This document shows, piece after piece, positions 1 to 5,228 of a stretch of DNA of 7,155 nt. The notes beneath the pieces were generated by a model. That model was not told the DNA's origin. It ran no database searches and saw only the letters and a program-made list of their open reading frames with translations. Location: the NCBI GenBank assembly GCA_015522345.1, contig WAML01000030.1, positions 1 to 7,155 of the forward strand, read 5' to 3'. The DNA comes from Desulfurococcales archaeon (lineage in GTDB: Archaea > Thermoproteota > Thermoprotei_A > Sulfolobales > Desulfurococcaceae). The position numbers and the translations under genes were made by a program. Position 1 is the stretch's first letter, and each line of letters begins with the position of its first letter.

Positions 1-617
1 GCTATACGATCTGCCATAGTCATTGCTTCCACTTGATCATGTGTTACATAGATGGTTGTTATCTTCAGTTCATCATGAAGTAGCTTACGTAGCTCAAACC
101 TCATTTTTACTCTAAGCTTAGCATCTAAGTTACTTAATGGCTCATCTAGTAAGAAGACCTCAGGTTCTCTAACAATAGCTCTAGCTAAAGCCACACGCTG
201 TTGTTGTCCTCCAGACAATTGCTTCGGATACCTATTGAGTAGATCCTCTATTCTTAGAAAACGGGCTACTTCAACAACTTTTCTTCTTCGCTCATTCTTT
301 GGAACACCAGTCATTTTTAGAGGAAACTCTATATTCTGATACACGGTCATGTGAGGATAGAGAGCGTAGCTCTGAAATACCATAGCCACATTCCTCTTAG
401 TCGGATCAATATCGTTTACAAGCCTGTCTCCAATGTATATCTCACCTTCATCAGGTGTCTCAAGTCCTGCAATCAGTCTTAAAGTAGTTGATTTACCACA
501 GCCGCTAGGCCCAAGTAATACCATGAACTCTTTGTCTTTAACTTCTAGAGTTATGTGATCTACTGCAACTACTTTACCAAATCTCTTAACTACGTCTTTT
601 AGATAAACTCTAGCCAT
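1..617 (-). CDS. ABC transporter ATP-binding protein, MalK/UgpC type (3' end outside the window)
   Basis: This is the cytoplasmic ATPase that should power the sugar importer encoded just upstream. Translation from the ATG at 617 gives 205 residues before the window ends, and all nucleotide-binding motifs are present: Walker A GPSGCGKST (36-44), Q-loop Gln82 in VFQSYALYPHMTV, signature LSGGQQQR (134-141), Walker B VFLLDEP (154-160), D-loop SNLD (162-165) and H-loop His193 in VTHDQ. MalK-class proteins usually run to about 360-380 residues, so the C-terminal OB-fold regulatory domain, which decides membership of the MalK subclass, is not visible. The start lies 6 nt after the MalG-like stop and has a GGTGA Shine-Dalgarno overlapping that stop, so the genes are probably translationally linked. 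Family assignment is firm. Substrate is inferred only from context. Confidence 0.96.
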   Translation of the reverse strand, partial: MARVYLKDVVKRFGKVVAVDHITLEVKDKEFMVLLGPSGCGKSTTLRLIAGLETPDEGEIYIGDRLVNDIDPTKRNVAMVFQSYALYPHMTVYQNIEFPLKMTGVPKNERRRKVVEVARFLRIEDLLNRYPKQLSGGQQQRVALARAIVREPEVFLLDEPLSNLDAKLRVKMRFELRKLLHDELKITTIYVTHDQVEAMTMADRI

Positions 618-623
618 TCATGG

Positions 624-628
624 TCACC
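624..628 (-). promoter_or_regulatory. Ribosome binding site of the ATPase gene
   Basis: GGTGA on the minus strand, within AAAAGGGTGA, overlaps the TGA stop of the MalG-like gene and sits 6 nt before the ATG at 617. It fixes that ATG as the start. The other ATG, two bases after the stop, reaches a stop codon after three codons. Confidence 0.75.
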
Positions 629-1463
629 CTTTTCCAGCTGTAATAGCTATTCCTCTAATCAAGTACTTATTTAATACAATGAACAATATTATTGTAGGTG
701 CAGCTGCAATCAATGAACCAGCTATTATTGGTGTATACTCAGTCCACATAGATCTTTGAAAAGCAAAACTGAGGCCTACAGGCAATGTAAAGTTTTCAGG
801 AGATCTCAGGAATACTAGGGGTCCTAGAAAAGCATTCCATGCGCCAAGGAATTGATATACAGCTACAGCTCCTAGAGCAGGTTTTGCTAATGGGAGTGCT
901 ATATAGAAGAATGTCTTAATAGGTCCACAGCCATCGAGTCTAGCTGCATCAAAAACATCTTGTGGAAGAGATATGAAGTATTGCCTCATGAGGAATATAC
1001 TTGGTACATTAGCTAGACTAAGTAGAGCTAATCCAACAATATTATCGACTAACCCGAGTCTATAGATGATTATATAGTTAGGTACTAGAGTTACAAAAAC
1101 AGGTATCATTAAAAGAGCTAGGAGAGCTGAGAACAAAGCATCTCTTCCAGGAAAATTTAGTCTAGCAAAAGCGTATCCAGCCATACTTGAAAATAGAATA
1201 TTTCCTGCGACAATAAGTCCTGCATACAACGCTGAATTAAGTATCCATCTGGGGAAAAGCTCTAGTCTTAAAACCTTTAAGTAGTTATCGAGAGTAAATG
1301 GATTGGGTATCCACTCAGGAGGATATCTTGAAGCTTGTTCCCAAGTCATAAAAGATGCTACAAAAGATCTAATAAATGGCACTAGATATATGAAAGCAAA
1401 TACTGTTAAAATAATATATGTAAGCAGTATCCAGGCTAGCTTTGAAAAACGTAGATGCCTCAC
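624..1463 (-). CDS. ABC sugar transporter permease, MalG-like
   Basis: Inner membrane-spanning subunit of the importer, 279 aa, the usual size for MalG-type permeases of the binding-protein-dependent family. About six hydrophobic segments are visible, roughly at residues 10-32, 78-100, 107-130, 139-160, 185-207 and 245-267. The family N-terminal pattern WIPNPFTLDNYLKVL is at 51-65. The EAA loop that docks onto the ATPase is at 172-191 (DAARLDG then a Cys-Gly, ending in IALPL), with Asp in place of the first Glu. The start is GTG, preceded by AAGGTGA with 7 nt spacing. The GTGA at the junction is shared, so the gene overlaps the stop of the MalF-like gene by 4 nt. Together these indicate one polycistronic transcript and coupled translation. 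Substrate is not readable from the sequence. Confidence 0.95.
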   Translation of the reverse strand: MRHLRFSKLAWILLTYIILTVFAFIYLVPFIRSFVASFMTWEQASRYPPEWIPNPFTLDNYLKVLRLELFPRWILNSALYAGLIVAGNILFSSMAGYAFARLNFPGRDALFSALLALLMIPVFVTLVPNYIIIYRLGLVDNIVGLALLSLANVPSIFLMRQYFISLPQDVFDAARLDGCGPIKTFFYIALPLAKPALGAVAVYQFLGAWNAFLGPLVFLRSPENFTLPVGLSFAFQRSMWTEYTPIIAGSLIAAAPTIILFIVLNKYLIRGIAITAGKG

Positions 1464-2413
1464 CTAGGCATCACCTTGAACTTCTTCTGAAAGATGAATG
1501 TAATCGAGAATATTAGAGCAAATAAGAAGATACTCTTAGCAGCTGCAACACCCGGCCTCAAGTTAATGAATGCCTCATTATATATGTCTAGAGCCATTGT
1601 ATAGCCTGCTCCACCAGGTCCACCGCTCCTGCCAGCCATAACCCATGCTAAGTCAAACATTTGTAGTGCTCCAATAAGCCCCATTACAACAACATACACG
1701 ATCATTGGCTTTAGTAGTGGTAGAGTAATGTATATGAATCTCCTAATAGGTCCTGCGCCATCAAGCATGGCGGCCTCGTATACATCACGTGGAATAGCTT
1801 GCATAGCTGCTAGAAAAGATACCATAAAATGCCCACTAGTACCCCAGATAGCTACTAAAGCTATTGCATATAATAGATAGTTTCTATCATTAATCCAATC
1901 GGGTGCAAATCCAGGAATAAATAATTGTATCATATAATTTATGAATCCATTCTTCATGAAGAGCCAGACAAATATCAATGCTATTATAACAGGACATGTT
2001 ACAGCTGGTAAGAAATACGATACCTTATAGAATTGAACCCCCTTTATCCTCTGATTAGCGAATGCCGCTAGTACTATAGCTAGTATTGTCTGTGTTGGAA
2101 CAACTATAGCTGTATATAATAGTATGTTCCTCAGACCCGTGTAAAATGGTGCTAGAAAATAATATGCTCCACTAAGACCCCTGGCTAAATCCCTAAACAA
2201 TACTTCATAATTTTTAAAACCAACAAACTCCATAGGCCCTATATAATCCCATTTAAAGAAGCTGAGATAAAATGCAAAAAATGCTGCAAAATACCCAAAT
2301 AATAGATTAAGTGCTGTAGCTATACTTATTAAAAATAATCCACTAAGTGCTTCTCTATATCTTTTTTTCTCAAGGAATTTGAATGATTTGTTTATAGAAA
2401 AAATCTTTGATAT
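1460..2413 (-). CDS. ABC sugar transporter permease, MalF-like, with a probable AUA start
   Basis: Partner permease of the MalG-like protein in the importer channel. Reading from an ATA codon at 2411-2413 gives 317 aa, a normal MalF-type length. The first ATG, at 2233, would give only 257 aa and discard the first membrane helix. The open frame upstream of it encodes what the family has there: a basic segment (EKKRYREALSG), a long hydrophobic helix, then YLSFFKWDYIGP running into MEFVGFKNYE, the usual MalF junction. No ATG, GTG or TTG is in frame between the stop at 2420-2422 and 2233. The EAA loop EAAMLDGAGPIRRFIYITLP is at about 213-232, and GGPGGAGYT near 264-272 is a typical MalF loop. The SBP stop is 26 nt upstream. 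An undetected sequence difference (ATG to ATA) is the main alternative to a true AUA start. Confidence 0.9.
   Translation of the reverse strand: MSKIFSINKSFKFLEKKRYREALSGLFLISIATALNLLFGYFAAFFAFYLSFFKWDYIGPMEFVGFKNYEVLFRDLARGLSGAYYFLAPFYTGLRNILLYTAIVVPTQTILAIVLAAFANQRIKGVQFYKVSYFLPAVTCPVIIALIFVWLFMKNGFINYMIQLFIPGFAPDWINDRNYLLYAIALVAIWGTSGHFMVSFLAAMQAIPRDVYEAAMLDGAGPIRRFIYITLPLLKPMIVYVVVMGLIGALQMFDLAWVMAGRSGGPGGAGYTMALDIYNEAFINLRPGVAAAKSIFLFALIFSITFIFQKKFKVMPR
1471..1475 (-). promoter_or_regulatory. Ribosome binding site of the MalG-like permease gene
   Basis: AAGGTGAT on the minus strand, inside the last codons of the MalF-like gene. Its GGTGA is 7 nt before the GTG at 1463 and supports that GTG as the start. 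An ATG that overlaps the motif runs into a stop after two further codons. Confidence 0.7.
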
Positions 2414-2419
2414 AAAGCG

Positions 2420-2428
2420 TCACCTCCC
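2420..2428 (-). promoter_or_regulatory. Strong Shine-Dalgarno that points to the AUA start
   Basis: GGGAGGTGA on the minus strand, an almost full complement of the archaeal 16S rRNA 3' end and the longest such match in the window. Six nucleotides (CGCTTT) separate it from the ATA at 2413, the same spacing as for the ATPase gene and one less than for the MalG-like gene. It contains the in-frame TGA, so translation of the MalF-like protein cannot begin further upstream. Confidence 0.75.
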
Positions 2429-2439
2429 GTGTCTACGTT

Positions 2440-3879
2440 CTAGCCCTGAAACATTTCTTGTATAACTTGTTTCATAGCATTTAATGCTTCTTCTATGCTT
2501 ATTTCACCTCTCATCGCTGAAGCCATTATATCGCTTATCTTACCCTCTAGTTCACCTGATTTGGGTCCCCAGAGGAATATCTGTACTAGATCGTATTGTT
2601 TTAGGAATGAGAGAGACTTCTTATGCTGTGGCCACATATCTGGGTCTTCTTCTAATCCTTTAACAGATGGTAGTGTATGACCCATTTGAACAACTAGTAT
2701 TTTCTGGCCTTCTTTACCAGTAACGTATTTAACGAATTCTACTGCCTCATTGGGATGAGCTGTTTTAGAGTTAATAGCAAGGGCAACTGTATAGGCCATA
2801 GTAACCCTCTTCACAGGCCCAGCCGGTACTGGCGCTATATCCCAGTCTTCGCCAAATTTGAAGTCTGGGTATTGGTCTGCAAGGAATGGTATCATCCAGT
2901 TACCACTGATTACCATAGCTACTTTCTGGCTACCAAAAGCATCTCCTAGCCAACCAGCTCCTACATCCTGTGGTGATACTACATAGGGTGTAAGACCTTG
3001 TTTCTCTCGTTCAATCTTACCCTTTAGATACAAGTTTATGTACCACTCCATGGTTTGTTTAACAACATCATTATCGAACCAAGAAGCATCATCTGGACTA
3101 TCAAACCATGGCTTTGGAGCTCCATAACTTAAAGCTACAGGCATGTATCTATTGAATCCACCTAAGTAAATAGCTAGTCCTGGAACACCCGTTTTATCAG
3201 CGATTATCTTCGCATATTCCTCTAGCTCCTCCCATGTCTCGGGAGGTCTAGTTAATCCCGCTTGCTCAAATAATTTCTTGTTATAGAATAACATCAACAT
3301 GCTCCAGTCTTTGGGAATACCATAGATCTTTCCATCAGTGCCCTTGAAGGGTTCCAGTAGGAAGTCATAGTATTGATTAAGGAAGTCTTTGCCGACATAA
3401 TCCGATATAGGTAGTAGAGCTCCTTTTTCAATGAATATTGGAGCCCATGAAGTATCTAAGTAGAAGACATCAGGAGCTACTCCAGCTCCATAAGAGGCTA
3501 GTATGTTTTCGTGGAACATCTGTGTAATAACTTCATACTTAACTGTAATGTATGGATACTTTTCTTCAAACATCTTTATAATCTTCTGATAGTTCTTCAT
3601 CTCTGTTTCTCCAGCACTCCATCCAGCAAATCTAATGAATATTTTCTCCAATACTGTAGTTCTAGTCTGTGTTTGTACAAGTGTTTGTACCTGTGTTTGT
3701 ACTGCTGTTTGTACTTGCGTCTTTGTTTGTGTTACGACAACTGTTGTAGGAGAAGGTGTAGGTGAAGGACTTGGCGCAGGCCTAGTGGTATACCAAGCCA
3801 CTACTCCTACTATTCCGATCAATATTATTAAGGCGATAATAATAGTTACAGTTTTTTCTAAAGCTCTATAATATTTCAA
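2440..3879 (-). CDS. ABC sugar-binding protein, family 1 type, membrane-anchored
   Basis: Extracellular receptor of the importer, 479 aa. Residues 1-9 are short and basic. Residues 10-29 form a hydrophobic anchor without a lipobox Cys. Residues 34-46 are a Pro/Ser/Thr stretch, and 47-76 a Thr/Gln/Val-rich stalk that would hold the binding lobes off the membrane. From about 80 on it is a maltose-binding-protein-like fold: IIKMFEEKYPYITVKYE (100-116), APDVFYLD (135-142), DGKIYGIPKDWSMLMLFYNKKLFEQAG (182-208), RPPETWEEL (211-219) and AMVISGNWMI (321-330). Many Trp and Tyr residues suit sugar stacking. The start is TTG, the only start codon in frame before the stop at 3919-3921, and a purine-rich AAAGGGGG is 6 nt upstream. 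It is first in the transporter operon, behind its own promoter. The ligand cannot be read directly; an alpha-glucoside is inferred from the GH65 neighbour. Confidence 0.93.
   Translation of the reverse strand: MKYYRALEKTVTIIIALIILIGIVGVVAWYTTRPAPSPSPTPSPTTVVVTQTKTQVQTAVQTQVQTLVQTQTRTTVLEKIFIRFAGWSAGETEMKNYQKIIKMFEEKYPYITVKYEVITQMFHENILASYGAGVAPDVFYLDTSWAPIFIEKGALLPISDYVGKDFLNQYYDFLLEPFKGTDGKIYGIPKDWSMLMLFYNKKLFEQAGLTRPPETWEELEEYAKIIADKTGVPGLAIYLGGFNRYMPVALSYGAPKPWFDSPDDASWFDNDVVKQTMEWYINLYLKGKIEREKQGLTPYVVSPQDVGAGWLGDAFGSQKVAMVISGNWMIPFLADQYPDFKFGEDWDIAPVPAGPVKRVTMAYTVALAINSKTAHPNEAVEFVKYVTGKEGQKILVVQMGHTLPSVKGLEEDPDMWPQHKKSLSFLKQYDLVQIFLWGPKSGELEGKISDIMASAMRGEISIEEALNAMKQVIQEMFQG
3669..3716. 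repeat. 12-bp tandem repeat (4 units) coding the stalk of the binding protein
   Basis: Plus-strand units GTGTTTGTACAA, GTGTTTGTACCT, GTGTTTGTACTG and CTGTTTGTACTT, followed by a decayed fifth unit (GCGTCTTTGTTT, 3717-3728). The period is four codons, so on the coding strand each unit reads Val-Gln-Thr plus one variable residue (Gln, Ala or Leu). It encodes the flexible linker between membrane anchor and sugar-binding lobes and could change in length in frame by slippage. Confidence 0.85.
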
Positions 3880-3885
3880 GGATAA

Positions 3886-3893
3886 CCCCCTTT
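3886..3893 (-). promoter_or_regulatory. Purine-rich ribosome binding site of the binding-protein gene
   Basis: AAAGGGGG on the minus strand, 6 nt before the TTG at 3879. It is not the GGTGA core used elsewhere in the operon, but its position supports the TTG, which is also the only start codon available in that frame. Confidence 0.5.
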
Positions 3894-3922
3894 GATAAAG
3901 TGGGTGTCCTACAATAACTTAT

Positions 3923-3934
3923 TACTTTCTAGTA
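3923..3934. promoter_or_regulatory. Candidate TrmB operator overlapping the transporter promoter
   Basis: TACTTTCTAGTA, an inverted repeat TACT-N4-AGTA. It lies directly downstream of the TATA-like element of the binding-protein gene and upstream of the predicted transcription start, where a bound repressor would block polymerase recruitment. The Thermococcus litoralis TrmB operator is described as TACTNNNAGTA, so this copy has one extra spacer base. Binding is inferred from sequence and from the trmB-like gene next door. Confidence 0.5.
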
Positions 3935-3948
3935 GTATATAATATTTA
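3935..3948 (-). promoter_or_regulatory. Predicted BRE/TATA promoter of the transporter operon
   Basis: The minus strand reads GATAAATATTATATAC across this stretch. TTATATA (3936-3942) is a plausible TATA box and the purine/A-rich GATAAAT just upstream a plausible BRE. A start about 26 nt downstream, near 3913, leaves a leader of roughly 33 nt that includes the AAAGGGGG ribosome site. Prediction by eye in AT-rich DNA. Confidence 0.5.
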
Positions 3949-3992
3949 TCCTAGTTCATCATACATAACCATATTAGAGACTTACTTGCATA

Positions 3993-4003
3993 TACTATAA
4001 GTA
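3993..4003. promoter_or_regulatory. Candidate upstream TrmB operator, exact TACTNNNAGTA
   Basis: TACTATAAGTA fits the Thermococcus TrmB operator pattern TACT-N3-AGTA exactly. Its centre is about 70 bp from the promoter-proximal copy at 3923-3934, so the pair could support cooperative or looped binding. No coding sequence overlaps it. Confidence 0.5.
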
Positions 4004-4020
4004 CACAGTTTTTCCTCAAT

Positions 4021-4043
4021 AAAACTAGTAAAACCCGGGAAAA
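4021..4043 (-). terminator. Possible U-rich terminator after the TrmB-family gene
   Basis: On the minus strand this stretch reads as three TTTT runs around a CCCGGG palindrome, 71 bp or more past the regulator's stop. Archaeal polymerase can terminate at successive U-runs without a hairpin, so the position between the regulator and the transporter promoter is reasonable. The palindrome is too short for a convincing stem. The call is weak. Confidence 0.25.
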
Positions 4044-4113
4044 GTCTATAGTGATGTCGATACAGAGTTTAGTTTATATCATTTATGAAAGCAAGTTTAC
4101 ACAATAAAATATC

Positions 4114-5169
4114 TTATGAAATAACTTCAATTACATCAGCTTCAACATCCTCTAATGTAGCGCCCCATCCACCTATGCTTAGTATTCTATTATCTTTTGT
4201 CTTCAAAATTATTCTCGCAATACCTCTATAGAGGTCGTATATTGTATCTATGGGTATACCTTCAGCAACTGTATCTTCTTTACTCTTCACAAGTCTTCCT
4301 TTTACTCTCACATGTACTTTTCGACCTTGCTTCTTCAGAATATTTATCATATCAATAGCCCTAGTCATATTAACAAATCTCCTTATAAATACTGTTTCGC
4401 CAAAGGCTATATAGACTGGCTTGGAAAGGTCTTTTAAATTATGGAGGAAGTATTCTGTAAATACTTTAAGCAAATGCTTGTTTTGAGTATAGAAGCCTGT
4501 AGGCACAAGCCTCTCCGGATCATACCAGTTAGTTACAAACAACAATTCTTTCCTATCGGGTATAGCTATTACTACGCCGCGTGTATTCCTATACCTATGT
4601 TCATCGATGAATGTTAGAGGCTCTACATCATCATACATTACAAGACATATAGAAATGCCACGTCTTGTTAATCTCTTAAGATGGTTTCTTAAGTCGTCTA
4701 ATACGTGCTTATATGCAGAAATAAGTAATTCGTGTTCAGCATCATTAATTACTTCATATAGTTTATCCCTAATTTTACTAGCTCCTTCGATACGCCATAT
4801 TTCTTCATAGAATTCTCTTGCTTCACCCATGTATATACTCTCTAAATACAAAACAGTTGCTTCATAATCTTCTTTAATCCTCTTTTCAATACGTTCTATA
4901 AGCCTTCTTAGAGCAATCCTTGGTTCTTCTGCACGATATAGTTTTGGTCTGCCTTCAGAAACTAGTACAAGACCTTTTTCCTCTAATCCTCGGAGTACAT
5001 CGTATACTCTAGGCTGGGGAATTCTAGCTTCTTTAGCTATTTCAGTACTAGTCATAACACCTTTTCTAACGAGAGTAATGTAAGCTTTTGCCTCATATAA
5101 TGTTAAACCTAAGTTCTTTAACCTAGCCAATATATCTTCTATACCTCTGTCCAAGGAATTGAACACCAC
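4114..5169 (-). CDS. TrmB-family sugar-responsive transcriptional regulator
   Basis: DNA-binding regulator of 351 aa, close to the roughly 340 aa of characterised TrmB proteins. The N-terminal winged helix-turn-helix spans about 20-83: LGLTLYEAKAYITLVRKG, then STEIAKEARIPQPRVYDVL as the helix-turn-helix, then GLEEKGLV. A charged helix that probably mediates dimerisation follows (about 84-112). The middle part (147-180, ELLISAYKHVLDDL onward) is like the phospholipase D-type portion of TrmB. The C-terminal sugar-binding region ends in LSIGGWGATLEDVEADVIEV (330-349), a segment typical of the family. It sits between the GH65 gene (59-bp gap) and the transporter promoter, so it probably controls one or both and its own gene. 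The GTG at 5169 has no Shine-Dalgarno. GTG at 5166 or TTG at 5154 (M-DRGIEDILARL) are equally possible starts, and a TATA-like TTTAAAAT at 5170-5177 hints at a short or leaderless transcript. The effector is probably the imported sugar (inference). Confidence 0.94.
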   Translation of the reverse strand: MVFNSLDRGIEDILARLKNLGLTLYEAKAYITLVRKGVMTSTEIAKEARIPQPRVYDVLRGLEEKGLVLVSEGRPKLYRAEEPRIALRRLIERIEKRIKEDYEATVLYLESIYMGEAREFYEEIWRIEGASKIRDKLYEVINDAEHELLISAYKHVLDDLRNHLKRLTRRGISICLVMYDDVEPLTFIDEHRYRNTRGVVIAIPDRKELLFVTNWYDPERLVPTGFYTQNKHLLKVFTEYFLHNLKDLSKPVYIAFGETVFIRRFVNMTRAIDMINILKKQGRKVHVRVKGRLVKSKEDTVAEGIPIDTIYDLYRGIARIILKTKDNRILSIGGWGATLEDVEADVIEVIS

Positions 5170-5199
5170 ATTTTAAATTAATCAAATACTCTAATGATC

Positions 5200-5211
5200 T
5201 ACTGTATAGTA
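5200..5211. promoter_or_regulatory. Candidate TrmB operator upstream of its own gene
   Basis: TACTGTATAGTA, an inverted repeat TACT-N4-AGTA in the 59-bp gap between the GH65 and regulator genes. It has the same spacing as the copy at the transporter promoter and also sits just downstream of a TATA-like element, which suggests autoregulation. Inference from motif and position only. Confidence 0.45.
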
Positions 5212-5217
5212 ATAAAA
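5210..5217 (-). promoter_or_regulatory. Possible TATA element of the TrmB-family gene
   Basis: TTTTATTA on the minus strand, about 40 bp before the GTG at 5169. A start some 26 nt downstream would leave a leader of about 20 nt. The candidate operator 5200-5211 overlaps its downstream edge. The regulator could instead be co-transcribed with the GH65 gene, and AT-rich DNA gives such matches easily. Confidence 0.3.
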
Positions 5218-5228
5218 TTTCAGATACC

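Noticed and set aside
2231..2233. ATG as start of the MalF-like permease
   Set aside because: It lies inside a conserved family segment (IGPMEFVGF), has no ribosome site, and would remove the first membrane helix encoded just upstream.
2370..2424. GTG inside the Shine-Dalgarno (2422-2424) as an alternative start, implying a frameshift in the MalF-like gene
   Set aside because: That frame stops after 17 codons and gives no permease-like sequence, while the main frame needs no frameshift.
3635..3871. Plus-strand Cys-rich open frame with repeated CVCT-like units
   Set aside because: It is the antisense image of the Val-Gln-Thr stalk repeat in the binding-protein gene, has no ribosome site, and resembles no known protein. 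Other plus-strand open frames (2495-2680, 2755-2949, 3511-3765, 4607-4810, 5686-5910) are also antisense to well-supported genes.
3850..3879. Class III (pilin-like) signal peptide on the binding protein
   Set aside because: Arg5-Ala6-Leu7-Glu8 resembles the cleavage motif, but Glu at the fourth position does not fit the consensus, so an uncleaved anchor is at least as likely.
3956..3962. ATGATGA on the minus strand, similar to a C box of a C/D guide RNA
   Set aside because: No CUGA D box follows in the next 75 bases and the stretch is better explained as promoter-proximal DNA.
4034..4039. CCCGGG palindrome as a hairpin
   Set aside because: Only 6 bp are self-complementary with no loop, so it cannot form a stable stem. 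Kept only as part of a weak U-run terminator suggestion.
3880..4113. Small gene or structured RNA in the 234-bp gap
   Set aside because: No plausible coding frame with a ribosome site and no extended stem were seen. The promoter, operator candidates and U-runs account for its visible structure.
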